The notes under the pieces are model-generated. The model was not told the origin of the DNA. It saw only the letters and a list, made by a program, of their open reading frames with translations, and made no database searches. The position numbers and the translations under genes were made by a program. A stretch of DNA of 56,800 nt from Selenomonas sp. WCT3 (lineage in GTDB: Bacteria; Bacillota; Negativicutes; Selenomonadales; Selenomonadaceae), in NCBI GenBank assembly GCA_900100835.1, contig FNCM01000014.1, forward strand, positions 16,478-73,277. Direction: 5' to 3'. This document shows positions 16,202 to 23,514 of the stretch, piece after piece (within the stretch, counting starts at the first letter, position 1; every line of letters begins with the position of its first letter).

Positions 16202-17458
16202 ATGCCAAAATCTTATCAGGCGAATGAGCTCACCGGTATCATTAAAATCAATGAGGGGAATTGTAAGGGCTGTGACACTTGCAAATCCTTCTGCCCGGCA
16301 GACGCCATCACTGGCGCCTACGGTGCAACCCATCAGATTGATAATGAGCGCTGTCTGCAGTGCGGACAGTGTCTGGTGAATTGCCCATTCGGAGCAATCG
16401 AGGATACCGTCGACGTAGTCGATGAGGTCATCGCAAAATTGAAGGACAGCAACACGACGGTGGTGGCAACGGTCGCACCGGCTGTCCGTGTCGCACTGGG
16501 TGAGGAGTTCGGTATGGAACCGGGCAAGCTCATCACGGAGCAGATGTATGGAGCCCTGAAAAAAGCAGGCTTCAAGATTATGGATGTCAACTTTGCCGCT
16601 GACAACACGATTCTGGAAGAGGGAACGGAGCTCATCCACAAAATCCAGAAATACGTACTCAACCAGTCGGTGGAAGGGGAACTTGGACCTTTGCCCCAGT
16701 TCACTTCTTGCTGCCCGGCTTGGGTTCGCTATATGGAGCTCTATCATCCGAATCTGCGCCAGCATCTGTCGTCGGCTAAATCCCCCCAGGGAATGGCCGG
16801 CCCAGTAGCCAAGATTTACGGTGCTGAGGAAGTATGGAAAGTACAGCCGGAGCAGATTTTCTGTGTTGGTGTTTATCCCTGCACGGCGAAGAAACTCGAG
16901 GCATCCCGTCCGGAGTTCACGGCAGCTGCTGATTACTGGAAGAAGAAGGGCCACACGGCAACCTATCAGGATACCGATGTGGTGCTGACGACCCGTGACC
17001 TGGCACGGCTGCTGAAGAAGCTCAATATCGATGTCCGCAACGTGGAGCCGGCTGAGGAGAAAGACAATCCGCTGGCTGAATACACGGGTGCAGGTACGAT
17101 TTTCGGTGCCACGGGCGGCGTTATGGAAGCAGCTTTGCGCACAGCTTACTTTGTCCTGACGGGCGAGGAACTCGGCGAGCTTCGCTATGAGCCGGTTCGC
17201 GGCCTCAAAGAGGTCAAGACGGCCGAAGTCCCGCTCAAGCTCAAGGACAATGGCCAGGAAATCACGCTGAAAATCGCGGTTGTCCATGGAACGAAAAACG
17301 TCGAGCCGCTGCTCGCAGAGATTGAGGCAGGTAACAGCCCGTATCATTTCATCGAAGTCATGAACTGTCCGGGCGGCTGTGTAAACGGCGGCGGCCAGCC
17401 AATCAACCCGATGGGAACGTCCTGGACCGGCAAGTTCAAGGCAATCTTGCCGTGGTAA
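16202..17458 (+). CDS. hydA: [FeFe] hydrogenase large (catalytic) subunit, periplasmic type
   Basis: In 418 aa, an N-terminal 2[4Fe-4S] ferredoxin domain (residues ~20-65, CKGCDTCKSFCP and CLQCGQCLVNCP) is followed by the H-cluster domain with all three signatures: TSCCPAWV (L1), VYPCTAKKLE (L2) and EVMNCPGGCVNGGGQP (L3). It has no signal peptide. The next gene carries a Tat signal, so the pair is probably co-exported as in Desulfovibrio HydAB. In that arrangement it would oxidise H2 outside the membrane and pass electrons to the cytochrome b encoded two genes on. ATG 16202 has AGGGAGGA upstream. The domain order M2 (two clusters plus H-cluster) is compact. Confidence 0.95.
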   Translation: MPKSYQANELTGIIKINEGNCKGCDTCKSFCPADAITGAYGATHQIDNERCLQCGQCLVNCPFGAIEDTVDVVDEVIAKLKDSNTTVVATVAPAVRVALGEEFGMEPGKLITEQMYGALKKAGFKIMDVNFAADNTILEEGTELIHKIQKYVLNQSVEGELGPLPQFTSCCPAWVRYMELYHPNLRQHLSSAKSPQGMAGPVAKIYGAEEVWKVQPEQIFCVGVYPCTAKKLEASRPEFTAAADYWKKKGHTATYQDTDVVLTTRDLARLLKKLNIDVRNVEPAEEKDNPLAEYTGAGTIFGATGGVMEAALRTAYFVLTGEELGELRYEPVRGLKEVKTAEVPLKLKDNGQEITLKIAVVHGTKNVEPLLAEIEAGNSPYHFIEVMNCPGGCVNGGGQPINPMGTSWTGKFKAILPW

Positions 17459-17471
17459 TAGGAGGTACGTT

Positions 17472-17777
17472 ATGAGATATTCCTATAAAGAAAAAGAAGT
17501 GAAGATAAACCGCCGCGAATTCCTCGGCTTTGCCGGCGTCATTGCGGCATTCCTTTGGACCGGTGCCTATACGGTAACGGACCTCATTGTCGACCGCACG
17601 AAATACATCAAGATGCGTACGGCAGGCTTGTATCAGGATGATGAGAAACAGGCGAAACGCCAGAGCCATCATAACCAGAGTCTGCTCAACATGTATAAGA
17701 AGATGAACTTCCAGCCGCTCAGTCCGATGGCGGAAGAACTCTTCCATACGCATTATGTAGACCGCAGCGTCCTGTAA
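17472..17777 (+). CDS. hydB: [FeFe] hydrogenase small subunit with Tat signal
   Basis: In 101 aa, a twin-arginine motif NRREFLGFAG (Arg14-Arg15) and hydrophobic stretch (~17-38) form a Tat export signal. The rest matches the short iron-hydrogenase small subunit that wraps around the large subunit, with the tail MAEELFHTHYVDRS typical of that family. It begins 13 bp after hydA behind AGGAGG. It presumably carries the folded, metal-loaded large subunit across the membrane. The hydrophobic stretch may also stay as an anchor. Confidence 0.9.
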   Translation: MRYSYKEKEVKINRREFLGFAGVIAAFLWTGAYTVTDLIVDRTKYIKMRTAGLYQDDEKQAKRQSHHNQSLLNMYKKMNFQPLSPMAEELFHTHYVDRSVL

Positions 17778-17793
17778 GAAAGGTGGGATTACG

Positions 17794-18459
17794 ATGGATA
17801 ATAACTTTAAAGGAAATGAACGAATCCTTCATCATAGCCTGCCGGTCCGCCTGTTCCACTGGTGCCTGGTCCTGGGCTTTCTGCCAGCCGGACTCACTGG
17901 TGTGATTCTGTTTTTCCGTCCCTTCGGTGAGGCGGCAATGCATCTGACCATGCAGGTTCATATCGTAGGTGCCTGGATTCTCATGATTGCCTGCACGCTG
18001 TTCTTCCTGCTCTGCCCAGGACGCGTAGTAGCGTTCTGGCGCGAGGCCTTCCACTGGACGAAGCAGGATATTGAGTGGATGAAGGTCGGTGGCGGCTATC
18101 CGCAGAAAATGATTTTCCTGCAGGAAATCGACGTACCGCCGATGGGCAAAATCAACTCGGGACAGAAAATGATGGGTATCATGGTATTTTTCGGTACGAT
18201 TCTCATCATCCTTACGGGCGCAGTGCTTTACTTCGCCCTGCCGCTGGTACCGAAAGAGATTGCCTACTATGCAGACCGCATTCATCTGATTGTTGGCTTG
18301 GGCCTGTTCCTTTGCGTCTGCGGGGGACATATTCCCCTCGGCATCTACAACTGGCCGGAATTTCGTAGCATGTTCGGCGATGGCACCATCAACGCCAAAC
18401 ACGCCGCACATCATCATCCGCTCTGGACCCAGAATGAGATCGAAAAAGTCAAAGACTGA
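17794..18459 (+). CDS. Membrane cytochrome b subunit of the [FeFe] hydrogenase
   Basis: In 221 aa there are four membrane segments (roughly residues 22-42, 52-72, 130-152, 165-185). Candidate haem-ligand histidines are in ILHHSLPVRLFHWCLV (N-terminus), in the second helix (HIVGAW) and near the fourth helix (ADRIHLIVG). This is the pattern of formate-dehydrogenase gamma/cytochrome b561-type subunits. It lies 16 bp after hydB in the same operon and likely delivers electrons from H2 oxidation to the menaquinone pool. The His-rich tail (KHAAHHHPLW) is unusual and might bind metal. Confidence 0.87.
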   Translation: MDNNFKGNERILHHSLPVRLFHWCLVLGFLPAGLTGVILFFRPFGEAAMHLTMQVHIVGAWILMIACTLFFLLCPGRVVAFWREAFHWTKQDIEWMKVGGGYPQKMIFLQEIDVPPMGKINSGQKMMGIMVFFGTILIILTGAVLYFALPLVPKEIAYYADRIHLIVGLGLFLCVCGGHIPLGIYNWPEFRSMFGDGTINAKHAAHHHPLWTQNEIEKVKD

Positions 18460-18495
18460 TTGAAAGCGCTGGCCAACAAGCCAGCACTTTGGAAT

Positions 18496-18543
18496 AGCTC
18501 CTATGGATTAGCTGTAATGGTTGATCCATAGGAGCTGTTTTTA
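18496..18543 (+). terminator. Terminator of the [FeFe] hydrogenase operon
   Basis: The 13-bp perfect stem AGCTCCTATGGAT/ATCCATAGGAGCT is followed by GTTTTTA. Confidence 0.9.
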
Positions 18544-18684
18544 TAAGGCGGGTGGATGGATTGAAAAACTTTTTCATAAACCAAGGAATTATTTATTGAA
18601 ACAAGAATAGTAATCCTGTAGTGTTCAAAAGGTTTTGATTTTAAAGGTGGATATTATACTTATATTGCATAAGGAGGGCTGGTC

Positions 18685-19383
18685 ATGAAGGTTAATAATA
18701 ATACCACGGTATCGGCAATCTTGCACAAGAACCCCACGGCCAATAAGGCAAAAGAGTTAGCGAAGTCATTGGTTACGGATGCAATAAAAACGACGATTAG
18801 TGATGAAGGAAAAGCCTTGAATCATAAATTGAATCGCGAGGGTGGCTTGACGGCTACCGAAAGTGTGCTAGCAGATCGGGACGCCAAGAAGAAAGATATT
18901 GAGGCCAAGAAAGAACGCATTAGTGATTTGATGGATAAATTGTCTTCGGATGATTTGACGGATAAGGATAAAAGTATTATTACGGAGGAGATTGAAAAGC
19001 TAAAAAAAGAATCCACGACGAACGAAGATAAGTTATATGCTCTGTATGATGGCAAAGCGGTCTGGGAAAAGCGAAAGGATTTATCCAGTGGCGATGCTTC
19101 TGTGGCATTAGGAGTTATTGATTTTTATCAAAAGGAAATCGATAAAACGAAGGATATCATGGATCAAGAGTCTATGGACAATAGTAAAAATCAGTTAAAG
19201 GCGGTGCAGGAGCGGGCCAAAAAAGATTCGGAGGAAAAGAGTCACGGAAGTAACGCTGCTGCGGAGGAGCAGTCATCGGAGGCGGAAATGAATGTCGATA
19301 TTTTAACCATGAAAGCGAAGGATACCTTGTTTGAGGAGGGGGATGCAATTAATCGTTTTAATACAAATATCATAAAGTCTTGA
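18685..19383 (+). CDS. Uncharacterised charged coiled-coil protein
   Basis: I do not recognise this 232-aa protein. It is very rich in Lys, Asp, Glu and Ser, has no signal peptide or membrane segment, and is probably helical throughout. Coiled-coil-like stretches cover residues ~65-115 (DRDAKKKDIEAKKERISDLM onward) and ~150-185. A Ser/Ala/Glu low-complexity linker follows near 188-205. AAGGAGGG lies 8 bases before the ATG, so translation should be strong. It stands alone. Its stop codon lies within the -35 box of the RNA promoter that follows. Confidence 0.75.
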   Translation: MKVNNNTTVSAILHKNPTANKAKELAKSLVTDAIKTTISDEGKALNHKLNREGGLTATESVLADRDAKKKDIEAKKERISDLMDKLSSDDLTDKDKSIITEEIEKLKKESTTNEDKLYALYDGKAVWEKRKDLSSGDASVALGVIDFYQKEIDKTKDIMDQESMDNSKNQLKAVQERAKKDSEEKSHGSNAAAEEQSSEAEMNVDILTMKAKDTLFEEGDAINRFNTNIIKS

Positions 19384-19408
19384 CCAGACTGGGGGTATGG
19401 CTTATAAT
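19380..19408 (+). promoter_or_regulatory. Strong sigma-70 promoter of a candidate RNA gene
   Basis: TTGACC (19380-19385), exactly 17 bp of spacer, then TATAAT (19403-19408). The -35 overlaps the stop codon of the upstream gene. No protein start follows for more than 200 bases. Confidence 0.7.
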
Positions 19409-19414
19409 TAAGGT

Positions 19415-19598
19415 GTAACAACAGATAACTTGATTATCTGTTAATTGGCGTTGATTCATGGGGGCGTGCTAGGATGCGTTGCCATGATGAGCCACGTTTC
19501 CGGGCTTGCACATTGCCACGACCTAGCTTATGCCATGAAATAGTTGGCTGACAGAAAATGTGTTAAAGGCTCTGCTACGGCAGGGCCTTTACTATTTT
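19415..19598 (+). ncRNA. Unidentified structured RNA, about 180 nt
   Basis: Between the strong promoter and a terminator-like hairpin lies no usable reading frame but clear pairing. A 9-bp hairpin AACAGATAA/TTATCTGTT (19419-19441) comes first. A longer domain follows, closed by TTCATGG (19455-19461) with CCATGAA (19533-19539) and GCTAGG (19468-19473) with CCTAGC (19522-19527), enclosing a ~48-nt region with a small AGCC/GGCT hairpin. A 3' hairpin AAAGGCTCTGC/GGCAGGGCCTTT (19565-19590) precedes ACTATTTTA. It could be an independent small RNA or, less likely, the leader of the nuclease gene at 19625. It did not match the SRP, 6S or riboswitch motifs I know. Confidence 0.55.
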
Positions 19599-19624
19599 AG
19601 TGATAGGGAATGTTGTAGTATACT

Positions 19625-20227
19625 ATGGAAAATAAAGTTGATTGGTTGCGGGAGGCGGCAAAAGGCTTCGCGAGGCTGAAGAATATAAGGTATGATTTGC
19701 TTATTGCCCACGCTGGCAAGACGTTGAATCTCTCTATTGGCTTCGACAACGCACACTTTCATCATATAGCAGGACTTCATAAGCTGAAGGATATTGACCA
19801 GCTACGGTTGAGGCGTAAGCGTTCAACTGCTATGATTTTCGAGGAAATCATGCGGGGGAAGATTTCTCTAGCTACAATAGAGAACAGTGCATTCTTGACC
19901 AGTAAGATAATAGAACGCATAAAACTGGCTGGGATGCTGGAAAGTATAATGGATGCGGATAATCTTCTGTTCAGCTTCGATGCACGATATGGGCAAGCAA
20001 GATTTTCTGCAATTCCAGCCCAATATGTTATCACGGATGCCGATAAGAGTATTGCGCTGTATATCTTTTTAGCAGCGGATGGTGAATCAGGCTATATCAC
20101 ACGCTCCTTGTTCCGTGATTCAAAGGACTATACGGAGGGGCAGCATCGATTTACGATACTGAGCAAAGACAAGGTAAATATCAGAACAAAGGAATGTGAA
20201 CGGTTATTTACCTACGAGCGTAAATAA
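19625..20227 (+). CDS. PBECR4-type barnase/EndoU/colicin-E5/RelE-like nuclease domain protein
   Basis: In 200 aa, the stretch around residues 38-60 (FDNAHFHHIAGLHKLKDID) matches the PBECR4 family as I remember it. The family contains predicted RNases related to barnase, EndoU, colicin E5/D and RelE, found in phage proteins and small toxin-like genes. The paired histidines could be catalytic. There is no signal peptide. The ribosome site is weak (AGGGA). A terminator follows at 20233 and a tiny ORF overlaps it. A toxin-like or phage-defence role is inference from the domain family. No recognised antitoxin is next to it. Confidence 0.7.
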   Translation: MENKVDWLREAAKGFARLKNIRYDLLIAHAGKTLNLSIGFDNAHFHHIAGLHKLKDIDQLRLRRKRSTAMIFEEIMRGKISLATIENSAFLTSKIIERIKLAGMLESIMDADNLLFSFDARYGQARFSAIPAQYVITDADKSIALYIFLAADGESGYITRSLFRDSKDYTEGQHRFTILSKDKVNIRTKECERLFTYERK

Positions 20228-20232
20228 TTTTT

Positions 20233-20285
20233 AATACTGGTACACTTGGTCATAAGTATATGACTATGTGTACCAGTATTTTTTG
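20233..20285 (+). terminator. Terminator after the PBECR4 gene
   Basis: The 13-bp perfect stem AATACTGGTACAC/GTGTACCAGTATT has a 22-base loop and is followed by TTTTTG. Confidence 0.85.
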
Positions 20286-20421
20286 TAAAAATAGACCATG
20301 GCAGGAACCAGATAATATAGATTTCCAAGAAAAAAATCTGCAACTCTTAAAGACCTATCGAGAATTGATGAAGGAACGGGAAAGGGTCAAAGAGTTGGAA
20401 CGTCATGTAAATGATTGGTGA
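20260..20421 (+). CDS. Possible tiny ORF after the nuclease gene
   Basis: An ATG at 20260 (or 20266) opens 51-53 codons. The second half is a charged helix (LLKTYRELMKERERVKELER, ending HVNDW). It has no ribosome site, and its start lies inside the terminator hairpin. It could be a fragment of a lost gene or a small partner of the PBECR4 protein. Coding potential is unproven. Confidence 0.3.
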   Translation: MTMCTSIFCKNRPWQEPDNIDFQEKNLQLLKTYRELMKERERVKELERHVNDW

Positions 20422-20454
20422 TCCAGTTGCCCCGCGTAAGCGGGCCGAGTTTTG

Positions 20455-20475
20455 AAAATCCCCTCTGGGGATTTT
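20455..20475. terminator. Short hairpin in the gap
   Basis: AAAATCCCC and GGGGATTTT surround TCT. It is a near-perfect dyad without a promoter nearby, and its role is unclear. Confidence 0.35.
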
Positions 20476-20496
20476 GATTACGTTTTAACTATTTCA

Positions 20497-20524
20497 AAAG
20501 GCGGTGCCAGTTGGCACCGCCTTT
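20497..20524 (-). terminator. Bidirectional terminator after the hydE-hydG unit
   Basis: The 13-bp perfect stem AAAGGCGGTGCCA/TGGCACCGCCTTT has a 2-base loop. The minus-strand reading ends in TTTTGAAAT, so it can stop transcription from hydEG. Confidence 0.8.
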
Positions 20525-20529
20525 CATTA

Positions 20530-20640
20530 TTAACCTGCTACAATCTCATTCATGTAATCCACGGCCTTTGGGGCTGTATTCGCTCCATTTATACGCCAGT
20601 CTGGAGTTACATTACGTGCAACAGCCACTTTCAAATAACT
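20530..20640 (-). pseudogene. Possible remnant C-terminus of an unknown gene
   Basis: On the minus strand an open stretch ends VTPDWRINGANTAPKAVDYM, then NEIVAG and a stop at 20530, just before the terminator. No start codon or ribosome site is seen, and its upstream part is cut off by the end of hydG. The protein-like composition suggests the tail of a lost third gene of the hydEG operon. I could not assign the family. Confidence 0.3.
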
Positions 20641-20645
20641 TAGTA

Positions 20646-22061
20646 TTAGAAGCGGAAGTCGCGTTCGCCCTGCTCGATTTTCTGCAGGCGTTCAGCCAGG
20701 GTTTTGCGGGCGGCGGGATTGGTTACATCCGGGATGTTTTTCGCAATCAGTTTCTCGCCAGCAGCTTTGGTTTCTGGCGATGCGTAGTCCTCAAGATATT
20801 CCTTTAAGGTCATCAAGGCGTTGGGCAGGCAGCAGTTCTGGATTTGTTTGGCCTTGCAGAGGGCCATGAAGCGGTCGCCGGTGCGGCCTTCGCGATAGCA
20901 GGCCGTGCAGAAGGAAGGAACGTAGTCCATATCGATGAGCCATTTCATGACATCGTCGAGACTGCGGGTATCCGAGACGTCGAACTGTGCCGTTTCGTCA
21001 GGGCGTTCTTCCTGGGTGTAGCCGCCGACGGAGGTGCGGGATCCGCCAGAAATCTGGGAGATGCCCAGGTGCAGAACCCGTTCACGGGATTTTTGGGATT
21101 CGCGGGTCGAGACAATCATGCCTGTGTAAGGGACGGCAATTCTTATGCAGGCAACAATCTTGGCGAAGGTATCGTCGTCGATGGCGTTGCTGAAGGTATT
21201 CACGTCGATATCGTCAGCCGGGCAGATGCGCGGTACGGAAATCGTGTGGGGGCCAACGCCAAAGGTTGCTTCGAGATGTTCTGCATGCATCAAAAGGCCA
21301 GCGTATTCGTAGCGGTATTTGTCGAGGCCGAAGAGTACGCCTAGGCCAACATCGTCGATGCCGCCTTCCATGGCGCGGTCCATGGCTTCCGTGTGGTAGG
21401 CGTAGTCGTGTTTTGGCCCCGTGGGATGGAGTTTTTCATAGGAATCCTTGTGGTAGGTTTCCTGGAACAGGATGTAGGTGCCGATGCCAGCCTCGTGGAG
21501 TTTGCGATAATTCTCCACCGTGGTGGCGGCGATATTGACATTGACACGGCGGATGGCGCCGTTTTTGTGTTTGACGGAGTAAATCGTGTGGATGGATTCG
21601 AGGATATACTCAAGCGGGTTGTTGACGGGGTCTTCGCCGGCTTCGATGGCCAGGCGTTTGTGGCCCATATCCTGCAGGGCGATGACTTCGTCGCGAATCT
21701 GTTCCTGGGTGAGTTTTACGCGGGGAATGGTTTTGTTGACCCCGTGATACGGGCAGTAGATGCAGCCGTTGATGCAGTAGTTGGAAAGGTAAAGCGGTGC
21801 AAAGAGCACAATGCGGTTGCCGTAGAACTGCTTTTTGATATCCTCGGCGAGTTTGAAGATTTCCTCATTTTTCTCGGGAATCTCGCAGGCCAGCAGTACC
21901 GATGCTTCCCGATGGTTCAGGCCTTTGCATTCCTTGGCTTTCGCGATGATGGAATCGATGAGTTCGGCATTGTTTTTGTTTTGGTCAGCGTATTCAAGGG
22001 AGGCGAGGATTTCCTCGTGGTCGATGAATTCTGAGGCTTTGCTTGATTTTGGATTATACAC
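20646..22061 (-). CDS. hydG: [FeFe] hydrogenase maturase HydG (radical SAM tyrosine lyase)
   Basis: HydG splits tyrosine to give the CO and CN ligands and an Fe(CO)2(CN) synthon for the H-cluster. In 471 aa, the radical-SAM motif CINGCIYC (CX3CX2C) lies near residue 95 inside SNYCINGCIYCPYHG. The C-terminal CTACYREGRTGDRFM (CX2C plus downstream Cys) binds the second cluster and marks HydG as opposed to ThiH. GTG 22061 is the start. Its AAGGAGG lies inside the last codons of hydE, and the genes overlap by 8 bases, so translation is coupled. HydF is not in the window. Confidence 0.96.
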   Translation of the reverse strand: MYNPKSSKASEFIDHEEILASLEYADQNKNNAELIDSIIAKAKECKGLNHREASVLLACEIPEKNEEIFKLAEDIKKQFYGNRIVLFAPLYLSNYCINGCIYCPYHGVNKTIPRVKLTQEQIRDEVIALQDMGHKRLAIEAGEDPVNNPLEYILESIHTIYSVKHKNGAIRRVNVNIAATTVENYRKLHEAGIGTYILFQETYHKDSYEKLHPTGPKHDYAYHTEAMDRAMEGGIDDVGLGVLFGLDKYRYEYAGLLMHAEHLEATFGVGPHTISVPRICPADDIDVNTFSNAIDDDTFAKIVACIRIAVPYTGMIVSTRESQKSRERVLHLGISQISGGSRTSVGGYTQEERPDETAQFDVSDTRSLDDVMKWLIDMDYVPSFCTACYREGRTGDRFMALCKAKQIQNCCLPNALMTLKEYLEDYASPETKAAGEKLIAKNIPDVTNPAARKTLAERLQKIEQGERDFRF

Positions 22062-23130
22062 AGTAAGGTTCCTCCTTCATTTTTGTATAGCGGACATTGT
22101 CGCCACGGTCGACGGCCAGCTCACGGCCGACGGATTCAATTCGCTTGGTTAGGCAGACAATGCATTCGGCAGCTTCTTCCCCGGTGCAGATCTTATTGTC
22201 GTAGAGCTGATATTTGGTTCGGACGCTCTTAGGGGAAAGGTTGGGCATGACTACGTTGGCGCCGGCCAGCAGGCCCTTCTCCCGGCCCCGGGGGTCGATG
22301 GTGCCCAAGGCCGTAGTGGCCGGCAACAGTACCTCGGGCATCATCAGGCGGATGATGCTCAGCAGGAACAAGGTATCGTCCAGTGTACCAGCTGGCTCTT
22401 GGGCAAAGGGAGTCCCTGCGGCCGGGATAAAGGGGCCGATGCCTACCATTTCCGGCTGGAGCTCCTGGAGAAAGATGAGGTCACGAGCCAGATCTTCCGG
22501 TGTTTGTCCTGGCGAACCTACCATAAAGCCGGCACCTGTCTGAAAGCCGAGTTCCTTGAGGCTGCGCAGGCAGCCGTAACGGTTTTCGGCACTCATAGCT
22601 GACGGGTGAAGGTGATGGTAATGGGCCGGTGTGGCGGTTTCATGACGTAATAAATACCGGTCGGCACCAGCCGCACGGTATCGCCGATAGCTTTCTTTGC
22701 TTTTTTCGCCAATGGAAAGGGTGACGGCACAATCGGGATGATTGTGTTTGAGCTGCTGCACCAGCTGGCAGATTTTGTCGTCGGTGTAGTAAGGGTCTTC
22801 CCCGCCTTGCAGGACGAAGGTGCGGAAGCCAAGCTCATAGCCGTTTTTCGCGCAAGCGAGAATCTCCTCGTCGCTGAGCCGGTAACGCTGGGCGCTGTTA
22901 TTGCTGGCACGGATGCCGCAATAATAGCAGTCGTTTTTGCAGATGTTGGTGAATTCGATAAGTCCTCGGATGAAAACTTTTTTTCCATAATGCTTTTCCG
23001 CTGTCTCGCCTGCCAGGTCAGCAGCGTAGGCCTGCAGTTCCTCATCGCGATGGATCAGCAATTCCGTGAATTCCTCAAGAGAGAGGTTATGGGATTGACG
23101 CAACCGGTCAATCAGATGTTTATGCTTCAT
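22054..23130 (-). CDS. hydE: [FeFe] hydrogenase maturase HydE (radical SAM)
   Basis: HydE works with HydG and HydF to build the di-iron subcluster and its dithiomethylamine bridge. In 358 aa the radical-SAM motif CKNDCYYC sits near residue 63. FRTFVLQGGEDPYYTD, the RHETATPAHYHHLHP block and GFMVGSPGQT are typical of HydE/BioB-like barrels. It is the first gene of a two-gene operon read leftwards from a promoter carrying the shared GC palindrome, with a ~210-nt leader. Confidence 0.95.
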   Translation of the reverse strand: MKHKHLIDRLRQSHNLSLEEFTELLIHRDEELQAYAADLAGETAEKHYGKKVFIRGLIEFTNICKNDCYYCGIRASNNSAQRYRLSDEEILACAKNGYELGFRTFVLQGGEDPYYTDDKICQLVQQLKHNHPDCAVTLSIGEKSKESYRRYRAAGADRYLLRHETATPAHYHHLHPSAMSAENRYGCLRSLKELGFQTGAGFMVGSPGQTPEDLARDLIFLQELQPEMVGIGPFIPAAGTPFAQEPAGTLDDTLFLLSIIRLMMPEVLLPATTALGTIDPRGREKGLLAGANVVMPNLSPKSVRTKYQLYDNKICTGEEAAECIVCLTKRIESVGRELAVDRGDNVRYTKMKEEPYCV

Positions 23131-23197
23131 AGATTAGCCTCTGCTTTGGGTTTTATATTAGTAGGTCTCTGCTATTATTATACCATGGAAATAAGAC

Positions 23198-23241
23198 GCC
23201 GTGCATCGTATAGATTAATAATAATTATACTGATGCACGGC
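23198..23241 (-). promoter_or_regulatory. Strong hairpin in the hydE leader
   Basis: GCCGTGCATC-GTATA pairs with TATAC-T-GATGCACGGC, a 15-bp stem with one bulge and a 13-base loop. It lies in the middle of the predicted 5' leader (start near 23344, gene at 23130). No T-run follows in the reading direction. Confidence 0.55.
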
Positions 23242-23350
23242 GACCATATATTGCAGTAGACAAACGGGAAGTTATTCTCTGCAAATACATTCCCGCTAAG
23301 TCAGTTGAGCCTCTGAAGTAGCGAATGGAATATATCTAACTATCAACTCC

Positions 23351-23397
23351 ATTATAAAAAATATTAATGGCGATATGCAAGCTCCCCGGGGGGATAA
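23351..23397 (-). promoter_or_regulatory. hydE-hydG promoter with GC palindrome
   Basis: Read on the minus strand: TATCCCC-CC-GGGGA, then GCTTGCAT containing the -35, an 18-bp spacer and TATAAT (complement of 23351-23356). The dyad centre at 23388.5 lies 32.5 bases from the first base of the -10. The layout is the same as before hydA. Confidence 0.75.
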
Positions 23398-23427
23398 AAT
23401 GACTGTAAATTTCGTATAAATATGAAA

Positions 23428-23474
23428 ATATCCCCCCGGGGGGCTTACGGGAAGCACTCGTTTTCTACTAATAT
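23428..23474 (+). promoter_or_regulatory. ABC importer promoter with GC palindrome
   Basis: ATATCCCC-CC-GGGGGGCTTACGG (palindrome 23432-23443) is followed by an 18-bp spacer and TAATAT (23469-23474). It is back-to-back with the hydE copy (centres ~48 bp apart), giving a divergent control region. Confidence 0.72.
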
Positions 23475-23514
23475 TATATTATTGTGTATCATATTTATGA
23501 GGAGGATAGGCAAG

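Noticed and set aside
19415..19598. Naming the RNA as 6S, SRP RNA or a cobalamin-type riboswitch
   Set aside because: Size fits 6S, but the conserved 6S bubble, the SRP GGAAGCAGC region and the B12-box could not be found by eye.
20455..20475. AAAATCCCC-TCT-GGGGATTTT as a fifth copy of the regulon palindrome
   Set aside because: The centre is 3 bases and not 2, the GCTT box is missing, and no -35/-10 follows at the right distance.
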